A DNA stretch of 64,000 nt from Halictus rubicundus (lineage: Eukaryota; Arthropoda; Insecta; Hymenoptera; Halictidae). The notes beneath the pieces are model-generated. The model saw only the letters and a list, made by a program, of their open reading frames with translations. It was not told the DNA's origin and did no database searches. Both the position numbers and the translations under genes were made by a program. This document shows positions 52,301 to 64,000 of the stretch, one piece after another. Every line of letters begins with the position of its first letter. The stretch's first letter is position 1. The stretch is taken from the NCBI RefSeq assembly GCF_050948215.1, contig NW_027488986.1, positions 62,001 through 126,000 of the forward strand. The letters are read 5' to 3'.

Positions 52301-55290
52301 CTATCCTATCCTCTATCCTATCCTATCCTCTATCCTATCCTATCCTCTATCCTATCCTATCCTCTATCCTATCCTATCCTCTATCCTATCCTATCCTATC
52401 CTCTATCCTATCCTATCCTCTATCCTATCCCATCCTCTATCCTATCCTATCCTCAATCCTATACTATCCTCTATCCTATCCTATCCTCTATGCTATCCCA
52501 TCTGCTATCCTATCCTATTTCTCTATCCTATCGTATCCTCTATCCTATCCTCTCCTCTATCCTATCCTATCCGCTATCCTATCCTATCCTCTATCCTATC
52601 CAATCCCCTATCGTATCCTCTATACTATCCTATCCTCTATCCTATCCTATCCTCTATCCTATCCTATCCTCTATCCTATCCTCTATCCTATCCTATCCTA
52701 TATGCTATCCTATCCTCTATCGTATCCTATCCTCTATCCTATCCAATCCTCTATTGTATCCTCTATCCTATCCTATCCTCTATCCAATCCTATAATCTAT
52801 CCTATCCTATCCTCTATCCTATCCTATCCGCTATCCTATCCTATCCTCTATCGTATCCAATCCCTTATCCTATCCTCTATCCTATTGTATGCGATCCTCT
52901 ATGCTATCCTATCCTCTATAATATCGTATCCTCTATCATATCCTATCCTGTTTCCAATAATATCATCTATCCTATCCTATTCTCTATCCTATCATATCCT
53001 TTCCTCTATCGTCTCCTGTCCTCCTTCCTATCAAATCCCCTATCCTATCCTCTATCGTCTCCTATCCTCTATCCTATCCAATCCCCTATCCTATCCTCCA
53101 TCCTATCCTATCCTCTATCCAATCCTATCCTCTATCCTATCCTATCCTCTATCCTATCCTATCCTCTATCCTATCCTATCGTCTATCCTATCCTATCCTC
53201 TATCCTATCCTATCCTCTATCCTATCCTATCCTCTATCCTCTATCCTATCCTATCCTACCCTCTATCCTATTCAATCCCCTATCGTATCCTCTATCCTAT
53301 CCTATCATCTATCCTATCCTATCCTCTATACTATCCTATTATCTATCCTATCCTATCCTCAATCCTTTCCTGTCATCTATCCTATCCTATCCTCAATCCT
53401 TTCCTGTCATCTATCCTATCCTATCCTCTATCCTATCCTATCCTCTATCCTATCCTATCCTCTATCCTATCCCATCCTCTATCCTATCCTATCCTCTATC
53501 CTATCCTATCCTCTATCCTATCCTCTATCCTATCCTATCCTCTATCCTATCCTATCCTCTATCCTATCCTATCCACTATCCCTTCCTATCCTCTATCCTA
53601 TCCTATCCTCTATCCTATCCTATCCTCGATCCTATCCTATCCTCTATCCTATCCTATCCTCCATCCTATCCTATCCTCTATCCAATCCTATCCTCTATCC
53701 TATCCTCTATCCTATCCTATCCTCTATCCTATCCTATCCTCTATCCTATCCTATCCACTATCCCTTCCTATCCTCTATCCTATCCTATCCTCTATCCTAT
53801 CCTATCCTCTATCCTATCCTATCCTCTATCCTATCCTATCCTCCATCCTATCCTATCCTCTATCCAATCCTATCCTCTATCCTATCCTATCCTCTATCCT
53901 ATCCTATCCCCTATCCTATCCTCCATCCTATCCTATCCTCTATCCTATCCTATCCTCAATCCTATCCTATCCTCTATCCTATCCTATCCGCTATCCTATC
54001 CTCTTCTCTATCCTATCCTATCCTCTATCCTATCCCATCCTATCCTATCCTCTATCCCATATTATCCTCAATCCTATCCAATCCTATATCCTATCATGTA
54101 TCCTATCGTCTATCCTATCCTATCCTCTATCCTATTCTATCCTATCCTCTATCTTATCCTATCCTCTATCCTATCCTATCCTCTATCCTATCCTATCCTC
54201 TATCCTATCCTATCCTCTATCCTATCCTATCCTCTATCCTATCCTATCCTCTATCCTATCCTCTATTCTATCCTATCCTATCCTCTATTCTATCCTATCC
54301 TCTATCCTATTCTATCCTATCCTCTATCCTATCCTATCCTCTATGCTATCCTATCCTCTATCGTATCCTATCCTCTATCCTATCCAATCCTCTATTGTAT
54401 CCTCTATCCTATCCTATCCTCTATCCAATCCTATAATCTATCCTATCCTATCCTCTATCCTATCCTATCCGCTATCCTATCCTATCCTCTATCGTATCCA
54501 ATCCCTTATCCTATCCTCTATCCTATTGTATCCGATCCTCTATGCTATCCTATCCTCTATAATATCGTATCCTCTATCATATCCTATCCTCTTTCCAATA
54601 ATATCATCTATCCTATCCTATTCTCTATCCTATCATATCCTTTCCTCTATCGTCTCCTGTCCTCCTTCCTATCCAATCCCCTATCCTATCCTCTATCGTC
54701 TCCTATCCTCTATCCTATCCAATCCCCTATCCTATCCTCCATCCTATCCTATCCTCTATCCAATCCTATCCTCTATCCTATCCTATTCTCTATCCTATCC
54801 TATCCTCTATCCTATCCTATCGTCTATCCTATCCTATCCTCTATCCTATCCTATCCTCTATCCTATCCTATCCTCTATCCTCTATCCTATCCTATCCTAC
54901 CCTCTATCCTATTCAATCCCCTATCGTATCCTCTATCCTATCCTATCATCTATCCTATCCTATCCTCTATACTATCCTATTATCTATCCTATCCTATCCT
55001 CAATCCTTTCCTGTCATCTATCCTATCCTATCCTCAATCCTTTCCTGTCATCTATCCTATCCTATCCTCTATCCTATCCTATCCTATCCTCTATCCTATC
55101 CTATCCTCTATCCTATCCCATCCTCTATCCTATCCTATCCTCAATCCTATCCTATCGTCTATCCTATCCTCTATCCTATCCTATCCTCTATCCTATCCTA
55201 TCCTCTATCCTATCCTATCCACTATCCCTTCCTATCCTCTATCCTATCCTATCCTCTATCCTATCCTATCCTCTATCCTATCCTATCCTC
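49383..55290 (-). repeat. E-block, proximal part
   Basis: Pyrimidine-strand satellite next to the junction. ATGCTATCCCATCTGC occurs at 50,637 and 52,490 (1,853 apart), and the TTGTATCCGATCC-type element has its diagnostic base at 51,038, 52,891 and 54,532. The distance between the two elements is 401 bp wherever both are present. The inverted B-type doublet is at 51,531, 53,360 and 55,001. About 50,090-50,560 is close to pure consensus. Unit boundaries are not sharp. Confidence 0.75.
49779..49799 (-). repeat. First of 12 E-arm-specific CGTCTCCTGTCC elements
   Basis: CGTCTCCTGTCCTCCTTCC occurs at 49,779, 51,157, 53,010, 54,651, 55,872, 56,362, 58,172, 58,662, 60,200, 61,343, 61,833 and 63,796. 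Three pairs are exactly 490 bp apart (55,872/56,362; 58,172/58,662; 61,343/61,833). In the second member of each pair the following sequence reads TATCCAATCCCC, in the first TATCGAATCCCC. I saw no full counterpart on the left arm. Confidence 0.85.
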
Positions 55291-58200
55291 TATCCTATCC
55301 TATCCTCCATCCTATCCTATCCTCTATCCAATCCTATCCTCTATCCTATCCTATCCTCTATCCTATCCTATCCCCTATCCTATCCTCCATCCTATCCTAT
55401 CCTCTATCCTATCCTATCCTCAATCGTATCCTATCCTCTATCCTATCCTATCCGCTATCCTATCCTCTTCTCTATCCTATCCTATCCTCTATCCTATCCC
55501 ATCCTATCCTATCCTCTATCCCATATTATCCTCAATCCTATCCAATCCTATATCCTATCATGTATCCTATCGTCTATCCTATCCTATCCTCTATCCTATT
55601 CTATCCTATCCTCTATCTTATCCTATCCTCTATCCTATCCTATCCTCTATCCTATCCTATCCTCTATCCTATCCTATCCTCTATCCTATCCTATCCTCTA
55701 TCCTATCCTCTATTCTATCCTATCCTATCCTCTATTCTATCCTATCCTCTATCCTATCCTATTCTCTATCCTATCCTATCCTCTATCCTATCCTATCCTC
55801 TATCCTATCCTCTCCTCTATCCTATCCTATCCTCTATCCTATCCTATCCTCTATCCTATCCTTTCCTCTATCGTCTCCTGTCCTCCTTCCTATCGAATCC
55901 CCTATCCTATCCTCTATCGTCTCCTATCCTCTTTCATATCCAATCCCCTAACCTATCCTCCATCCTATCCTATCCTCTATCCTATCCTATCCTCTATCCT
56001 ATCCTATCCTCTATCTTATCCTATCCTCTACCCTATCCTATCCTCTATCCTATCCTATCCTCTATCCTATGCTATCCTCTATCCTAACCTATCCTCTATC
56101 CTATCCTATCCTCTATCCTATCCTATCGTCTATCCTATCCAATCCCCTATCGTATCCTCTATCCTATCCTATCCTATATCCTATCCTATCCTCTATCCTA
56201 TCCTCTATCCTATCCTATCCTCAATGCTATCCTATCCTCTATCGTATCCTATCCTCTATCCTATCCAATCCTCTATCGTATCCTCTATCCTATCCTATCC
56301 TCTATCCTATCCTATAATCTATCCTATCCTATCCTCTATCCTATCATATCCTTTCCTCTATCGTCTCCTGTCCTCCTTCCTATCCAATCCCCTATCCTAT
56401 CCTCTATCGTCTCCTATCCTCTATCCTATCCAATCCCCTATCCTATCCTCCATCCTATCCTATCCTCTATCCAATCCTATCCTCTATCCTATCCTATCCT
56501 CTATCCTATCCTATCGTCTATCCTATCCTCTCCTCTATCCTATCCTATCCTCTATCCTATCCTATCCTCTATAATATCCTATCCTCTATCCTATCCTATC
56601 CTCTATCCTATCCTATCCTCTATCCTATCCTATCCTCTATCCTATCCTATCCTCTATCCTATCCTATCCTCTATCCGATCCTATCCTCTATCCTATCCTA
56701 TCCTCTATCCTATCCTATCCTCTATCCTATCCTATCCTCTATCCAATCCTATCCTCTATCCTATCCTATCCTCTATCCTATCCTATCCTCTATCCTATCC
56801 AATCCTCTATCCTATCCTATCCTCTATCCTATCCTATACTCTATCCTATCCTATCCTCTATCCTATCCTATCCTCTATCCTATCCTATCCTCTATCCTAT
56901 CCTATCGTACCCTCTATCCTATTCAATCCCCTATCGTATCCTCTATCCTATCCTATCCTGTATCCTATCCTATCCTCTATCCTATCCTATCCTATCCTCT
57001 ATCCTATCCTATCCTATCCCCTATCCTATCCTATCCTCTATCCTCTATCCTATCCTATCCACTATCCTATCCTATCCTCTATCCAATCCTATCCTCTATC
57101 CTATCCTATCCTCTATCCTATCCTATCCTCTATCCTATCCTATCCTCTATCCTATCCTATCCTCTATCCTATCCTATCCTCTATCCTATCCTATCCTCTA
57201 TCCTATCCTATCCTATCCTCTATCCTATCCTATCCTCTATCCTATCCTATCCTCTATCCTATCCTATCCTCTATCCTATCCTATCCTCTATCCTATCCTA
57301 TCCTATCCTCTATCCTATCCTATCCTCTATCCTATCCCATCCTCTATCCTATCCTATCCTCAATCCTATCCTATCCTCTATCCTATCCTATCCTCTATGC
57401 TATCCCATCTGCTATCCTATCCTATTTCTCTATCCTATCGTATCCTCTATCCTATCCTCTCCTCTATCCTATCCTATCCGCTATCCTATCCTATCCTCTA
57501 TCCTATCCAATCCCCTATCGTATCCTCTATACTATCCTATCCTCTATCCTATCCTATCCTCTATCCTATCCTATCTTCTATCCTATCCTCTATCCTATCC
57601 TATCCTCCACCCTATCCTATCCTCTATCCAATCCTATCCTCTATCCTATCCTATCCTCTATCCTATCCTATCCCCTATCCTATCCTCCATCCTATCCTAT
57701 CCTCTATCCTATCCTATCCTCAATCCTATCCTATCCTCTATCCTATCCTATCCGCTATCCTATCCTCTTCTCTATCCTATCCTATCCTCTATCCTATCCC
57801 ATCCTATCCTATCCTCTATCCCATATTATCCTCAATCCTATCCAATCCTATATCCTATCATGTATCCTATCGTCTATCCTATCCTATCCTCTATCCTATT
57901 CTATCCTATCCTCTATCTTATCCTATCCTCTATCCTATCCTATCCTCTATCCTATCCTATCCTCTATCCTATCCTATCCTCTATCCTATCCTATCCTCTA
58001 TCCTATCCTCTATTCTATCCTATCCTATCCTCTATTCTATCCTATCCTCTATCCTATCCTATTCTCTATCCTATCCTATCCTCTATCCTATCCTATCCTC
58101 TATCCTATCCTCTCCTCTATCCTATCCTATCCTCTATCCTATCCTATCCTCTATCCTATCCTTTCCTCTATCGTCTCCTGTCCTCCTTCCTATCGAATCC

Positions 58201-59890
58201 CCTATCCTATCCTCTATCGTCTCCTATCCTCTTTCATATCCAATCCCCTAACCTATCCTCCATCCTATCCTATCCTCTATCCTATCCTATCCTCTATCCT
58301 ATCCTATCCTCTATCTTATCCTATCCTCTACCCTATCCTATCCTCTATCCTATCCTATCCTCTATCCTATGCTATCCTCTATCCTAACCTATCCTCTATC
58401 CTATCCTATCCTCTATCCTATCCTATCGTCTATCCTATCCAATCCCCTATCGTATCCTCTATCCTATCCTATCCTATATCCTATCCTATCCTCTATCCTA
58501 TCCTCTATCCTATCCTATCCTCAATGCTATCCTATCCTCTATCGTATCCTATCCTCTATCCTATCCAATCCTCTATCGTATCCTCTATCCTATCCTATCC
58601 TCTATCCTATCCTATAATCTATCCTATCCTATCCTCTATCCTATCATATCCTTTCCTCTATCGTCTCCTGTCCTCCTTCCTATCCAATCCCCTATCCTAT
58701 CCTCTATCGTCTCCTATCCTCTATCCTATCCAATCCCCTATCCTATCCTCCATCCTATCCTATCCTCTATCCAATCCTATCCTCTATCCTATCCTATCCT
58801 CTATCCTATCCTATCGTCTATCCTATCCTCTCCTCTATCCTATCCTATCCTCTATCCTATCCTATCCTCTATAATATCCTATCCTCTATCCTATCCTATC
58901 CTCTATCCTATCCTATCCTCTATCCTATCCTATCCTCTATCCTATCCTATCCTCTATCCTATCCTATCCTCTATCCGATCCTATCCTCTATCCTATCCTA
59001 TCCTCTATCCTATCCTATCCTCTATCCTATCCTATCCTCTATCCAATCCTATCCTCTATCCTATCCTATCCTCTATCCTATCCTATCCTCTATCCTATCC
59101 AATCCTCTATCCTATCCTATCCTCTATCCTATCCTATACTCTATCCTATCCTATCCTCTATCCTATCCTATCCTCTATCCTATCCTATCCTCTATCCTAT
59201 CCTATCGTACCCTCTATCCTATTCAATCCCCTATCGTATCCTCTATCCTATCCTATCCTGTATCCTATCCTATCCTCTATCCTATCCTATCCTATCCTCT
59301 ATCCTATCCTATCCTATCCTCTATCCTCTATCCTATCCTATCCACTATCCTATCCTATCCTCTATCCAATCCTATCCTCTATCCTATCCTATCCTCTATC
59401 CTATCCTATCCTCTATCCTATCCTATCCTCTATCCTATCCTATCCTCTATCCTATCCTATCCTCTATCCTATCCTATCCTCTATCCTATCCTATCCTATC
59501 CTCTATCCTATCCTATCCTCTATCCTATCCTATCCTCTATCCTATCCTATCCTCTATCCTATCCTATCCTCTATCCTATCCTATCCTATCCTCTATCCTA
59601 TCCTATCCTCTATCCTATCCCATCCTCTATCCTATCCTATCCTCAATCCTATCCTATCCTCTATCCTATCCTATCCTCTATGCTATCCCATCTGCTATCC
59701 TATCCTATTTCTCTATCCTATCGTATCCTCTATCCTATCCTCTCCTCTATCCTATCCTATCCGCTATCCTATCCTATCCTCTATCCTATCCAATCCCCTA
59801 TCGTATCCTCTATACTATCCTATCCTCTATCCTATCCTATCCTCTATCCTATCCTATCTTCTATCCTATCCTCTATCCTATCCTATCCTC
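55291..59890 (-). repeat. E-block tandem pair, 2,300-bp period
   Basis: Landmarks in the first copy recur 2,300 bp later: CATGTATCCTATCG (ATG at 55,560 and 57,860), CGTCTCCTGTCC at 55,872/58,172 and 56,362/58,662, and ATGCTATCC at 56,069/58,369. Past ~57,010 the offset falls to 2,283, because the second copy lacks one 17-bp unit near 59,310. The join between copies lies near 57,600, where ATGCTATCCCATCTGC (57,397) is followed by sequence different from that after its sister at 59,680. Confidence 0.82.
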
Positions 59891-62800
59891 TATGCTATCC
59901 TATCCTCTATCGTATCCTATCCTCTATCCTATCCAATCCTCTATTGTATCCTCTATCCTATCCTATACTCTATCCAATCCTATAATCTATCCTATCCTAT
60001 CCTCTATCCTATCCTATCCGCTATCCTATCCTATCCTCTATCGTATCCAATCCCTTATCCTATCCTCTATCCTATTGTATCCGATCCTCTATGCTATCCT
60101 ATCCTCTATAATATCGTATCCTCTATCATATCCTATCCTCTTTCCAATAATATCATCTATCCTATCCTATTCTCTATCCTATCATATCCTTTCCTCTATC
60201 GTCTCCTGTCCTCCTTCCTATCCAATCCCCTATCCTATCCTCTATCGTCTCCTATCCTCTATCCTATCCAATCCCCTATCCTATCCTCCATCCTATCCTA
60301 TCCTCTATCCAATCCTATCCTCTATCCTATCCTATCCTCTATCCTATCCTATCCTCTATCCTATCCTATCGTCTATCCTATCCTATCCTCTATCCTATCC
60401 TATCCTCTATCCTATCCTATCCTCTATCCTATCCTATCCTCTATCCTCTATCCTATCCTATCCTACCCTCTATCCTATTCAATCCCCTATCGTATCCTCT
60501 ATCCTATCCTATCATCTATCCTATCCTATCCTCTATACTATCCTATTATCTATCCTATCCTATCCTCAATCCTTTCCTGTCATCTATCCTATCCTATCCT
60601 CAATCCTTTCCTGTCATCTATCCTATCCTATCCTCTATCCTATCCTATCCTCTATCCTATCCTATCCTCTATCCTATCCCATCCTCTATCCTATCCTATC
60701 CTCTATCCTATCCTATCCTCTATCCTATCCTCTATCCTATCCTATCCTCTATCCTATCCTATCCTCTATCCTATCCTATCCACTATCCCTTCCTATCCTC
60801 TATCCTATCCTATCCTCTATCCTATCCTATCCTCTATCCTATCCTATCCTCTATCCTATCAAATCCTCCATCCTATCCTATCCTCTATCCAATCCTATCC
60901 TCTATCCTATCCTATCCTCTATCCTATCCTATCCCCTATCCTATCCTCAATCCTATCCTATCCTCTATCCTATCCTATCCTCAATCCTATCCTATCCTCT
61001 ATCCTATCCTATCCGCTATCCTATCCTCTTCTCTATCCTATCCTATCCTCTATCCTATCCCATCCTATCCTATCCTCTATCCCATATTATCCTCAATCCT
61101 ATCCTATCCTCTATCCTATCCTATCCTCTATCCTATCCTATCCTCTATCCTCTATCCTATTATATCCTACCCTCTATCCTATTCAATCCCCTATCCTATC
61201 CTCTATTCTATCCTATCCTCTATCCTATCCTATTCTCTATCCTATCCTATCCTCTATCCTATCCTATCCTCTATCCTATCCTCTCCTCTATCCTATCCTA
61301 TCCTCTATCCTATCCTATCCTCTATCCTATCCTTTCCTCTATCGTCTCCTGTCCTCCTTCCTATCGAATCCCCTATCCTATCCTCTATCGTCTCCTATCC
61401 TCTTTCATATCCAATCCCCTAACCTATCCTCCATCCTATCCTATCCTCTATCCTATCCTATCCTCTATCCTATCCTATCCTCTATCTTATCCTATCCTCT
61501 ACCCTATCCTATCCTCTATCCTATCCTATCCTCTATCCTATGCTATCCTCTATCCTATCCTATCCTCTATCCTATCCTATCCTCTATCCTATCCTATCGT
61601 CTATCCTATCCAATCCCCTATCGTATCCTCTATCCTATCCTATCCTATATCCTATCCTATCCTCTATCCTATCCTCTATCCTATCCTATCCTCAATGCTA
61701 TCCTATCCTCTATCGTATCCCATCCTCTATCCTATCCAATCCTCTATCGTATCCTCTATCCTATCCTATCCTCTATCCTATCCTATAATCTATCGTATCC
61801 TATCCTCTATCCTATCATATCCTTTCCTCTATCGTCTCCTGTCCTCCTTCCTATCCAATCCCCTATCCTATCCTCTATCGTCTCCTATCCTCTATCCTAT
61901 CCAATCCCCTATCCTATCCTCCATCCTATCCTATCCTCTATCCAATCCTATCCTCTATCCTATCCTATCCTCTATCCTATCCTATCGTCTATCCTATCCT
62001 CTCCTCTATCCTATCCTATCCTCTATCCTATCCTATCCTCTATAATATCCTATCCTCTATCCTATCCTATCCTCTATCCTATCCTATCCTCTATCCTATC
62101 CTATCCTCTATCCTATCCTATCCTCTATCCTATCCAATCCTCTATCCTATCCTATCCTCTATCCTATCCTATACTCTATCCTATCCTATCCTCTATCCTA
62201 TCCTATCCTCTATCCTATCCTATCCTCTATCCTATCCTATCGTACCCTCTATCCTATTCAATCCCCTATCGTATCCTCTATCCTATCCTATCATCTATCC
62301 TATCCTATCCTCTATACTATCCTATTATCTATCCTATCCTATCCTCAATCCTTTCCTGTCATCTATCCTATCCTATCCTCAATCCTTTCCTGTCATCTAT
62401 CCTATCCTATCCTCTATCCTATCCTATCCTCTATCCTATCCTATCCTCTATCCTATCCCATCCTCTATCCTATCCTATCCTCTATCCTATCCTATCCTCT
62501 ATCCTATCCTCTATCCTATCCTATCCTCTATCCTATCCTATCCTCTATCCTATCCTATCCACTATCCCTTCCTATCCTCTATCCTATCCTATCCTCTATC
62601 CTATCCTATCCTCTATCCTATCCTATCCTCTATCCTATCCTATCCTCCATCCTATCCTATCCTCTATCCAATCCTATCCTCTATCCTATCCTATCCTCTA
62701 TCCTATCCTATCCCCTATCCTATCCTCCATCCTATCCTATCCTCTATCCTATCCTATCCTCAATCCTATCCTATCCTCTATCCTATCCTATCCGCTATCC

Positions 62801-64000
62801 TATCCTCTTCTCTATCCTATCCTATCCTCTATCCTATCCCATCCTATCCTATCCTCTATCCCATATTATCCTCAATCCTATCCAATCCTATATCCTATCA
62901 TGTATCCTATCGTCTATCCTATCCTATCCTCTATCCTATTCTATCCTATCCTCTATCTTATCCTATCCTCTATCCTATCCTATCCTCTATCCTATCCTAT
63001 CCTCTATCCTATCCTATCCTCTATCCTATCCTATCCTCTATCCTATCCTCTATTCTATCCTATCCTATCCTCTATTCTATCCTATCCTCTATCCTATCCT
63101 ATCCTATCCTCTATCCTATCCTATCCTATCCTCTATCCTATCCTATCCTCTATCCTATCCTATCCTCTATCCTATCCTATCCTATCCTCTATCCTATCCT
63201 ATCCTCTATCCTATCCCATCCTCTATCCTATCCTATCCTCAATCCTATCCTATCCTCTATCCTATCCTATCCTCTATGCTATCCCATCTGCTATCCTATC
63301 CTATTTCTCTATCCTATCGTATCCTCTATCCTATCCTCTCCTCTATCCTATCCTATCCGCTATCCTATCCTATCCTCTATCCTATCCAATCCCCTATCGT
63401 ATCCTCTATACTATCCTATCCTCTATCCTATCCTATCCTCTATCCTATCCTATCCTCTATCCTATCCTCTATCCTATCCTATCCTCTATGCTATCCTATC
63501 CTCTATCGTATCCTATCCTCTATCCTATCCAATCCTCTATTGTATCCTCTATCCTATCCTATCCTCTATCCAATCCTATAATCTATCCTATCCTATCCTC
63601 TATCCTATCCTATCCGCTATCCTATCCTATCCTCTATCGTATCCAATCCCTTATCCTATCCTCTATCCTATTGTATGCGATCCTCTATGCTATCCTATCC
63701 TCTATAATATCGTATCCTCTATCATATCCTATCCTCTTTCCAATAATATCATCTATCCTATCCTATTCTCTATCCTATCATATCCTTTCCTCTATCGTCT
63801 CCTGTCCTCCTTCCTATCAAATCCCCTATCCTATCCTCTATCGTCTCCTATCCTCTATCCTATCCAATCCCCTATCCTATCCTCCATCCTATCCTATCCT
63901 CTATCCAATCCTATCCTCTATCCTATCCTATCCTCTATCCTATCCTATCCTCTATCCTATCCTATCGTCTATCCTATCCTATCCTCTATCCTATCCTATC
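59891..64000 (-). repeat. E-block, distal part
   Basis: It carries the TTGTATCCGATCC-type element at 60,081 and 63,677, the inverted B doublet at 60,567 and 62,346, CGTCTCCTGTCC at 60,200, 61,343, 61,833 and 63,796, and ATGCTATCCCATCTGC at 63,276. The last part is a sister of 52.5-53.1 kb: both have TATGCGATCC in place of TATCCGATCC and TATCAAATCCCC in place of TATCCAATCCCC. The array continues off the window. Confidence 0.75.

Larger units (their letters stand above)
49379..64000 (-). repeat. Same satellite in inverted orientation (E block)
   Basis: From here the + strand reads TATCC and TCTATCC, the reverse complement of the left arm, again mainly in 17-bp units. It carries modules seen in the left B and D blocks in reverse: the doublet that reads CAATCCTTTCCTGTCATC (first members at 51,531, 53,360, 55,001, 60,567 and 62,346, second members 34 bp later) and the CCCATATTATCC-type element. 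The A-type GTATAC marker was not seen here. The array continues past the right edge. No gene or non-satellite insertion was seen. Confidence 0.98.

Noticed and set aside
52702..56574. 1,290-codon open frame on the + strand, and other + strand frames right of 49.4 kb
   Set aside because: Same artefact. The frames change strand exactly where the satellite flips, which shows that they follow repeat orientation rather than gene structure.
1..64000. Membrane or secreted repeat protein family (proline/leucine/isoleucine-rich)
   Set aside because: The peptide pattern is fully predicted from translating a 17-bp repeat; length changes of 5, 12 or 17 bp freely shift frames, so no frame is maintained.
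1..64000. CRISPR array
   Set aside because: Repeats are directly contiguous with no unique spacers, and no cas-like gene is present.
1..64000. Telomeric repeat array
   Set aside because: The GGATA/GGATAGA unit resembles G-rich telomere strands in having GG runs, but it matches no telomere unit I know, is highly variant and higher-order organised, and it changes orientation internally.

Overview
The whole window is satellite DNA. I found no gene, RNA gene, transposon or unique-sequence island in it. From 1 to about 49,378 the + strand is a purine-rich, almost cytosine-free array built from GGATA pentamers and GGATAGA heptamers. The commonest unit is 17 bp (5+7+5, GGATAGGATAGAGGATA); 12-bp (5+7) and 22-bp (5+5+7+5) variants are frequent. 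At 49,375-49,382 the array flips through an 8-bp palindrome, and from 49,379 to 64,000 the + strand carries the reverse complement (TATCC/TCTATCC). Tens of kilobases of diverged tandem repeat in multi-kilobase higher-order units point to a eukaryotic chromosome (centromeric, subtelomeric or other heterochromatin) in a long-read-style assembly. I do not recognise the family and cannot name the organism. The array runs off both ends.

Layout. A block, 1-~11,980: higher-order units starting at 1, 3,741, 6,300 and 9,270 (spacings 3,740, 2,559, 2,970), marked by a GTATAC variant, a GGGGATTTGA variant and a CAGGAAAGG variant. B block, ~11,981-~21,290: units from 13,736, 15,001, 17,291 and 19,406, marked by GATATTATGG, a GATGACAGGAAAGGATTG doublet and GGGGATTGAAT. 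C, ~21,291-~22,800: an irregular stretch, a nearly pure 17-bp run (22,031-22,480) and a lead-in. D block, ~22,801-49,378: a composite of A-type and B-type modules with starts at 22,801, 23,823, 29,694 and 41,963, including a 3.17-3.18-kb tandem at 32,170-~41,700. E block, 49,379-64,000: inverted, with B-type modules plus an arm-specific CGTCTCCTGTCC variant present 12 times.

How it works as a system. Everything seen fits tandem duplication, unequal exchange and local homogenisation in register with the 5/7/12/17-bp grid: length differences between copies resolve into these units, several copies are chimeras that switch alignment offset partway, and diagnostic point variants are shared by subsets of copies. 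The long open reading frames (up to 1,290 codons) lie only on the pyrimidine strand, because the consensus lacks every stop triplet on that strand and carries TAG repeatedly on the other. I treat none as coding. Landmark positions were read by eye; ends given as approximate are uncertain by tens of bases, and claims of absence mean not seen in a manual reading.
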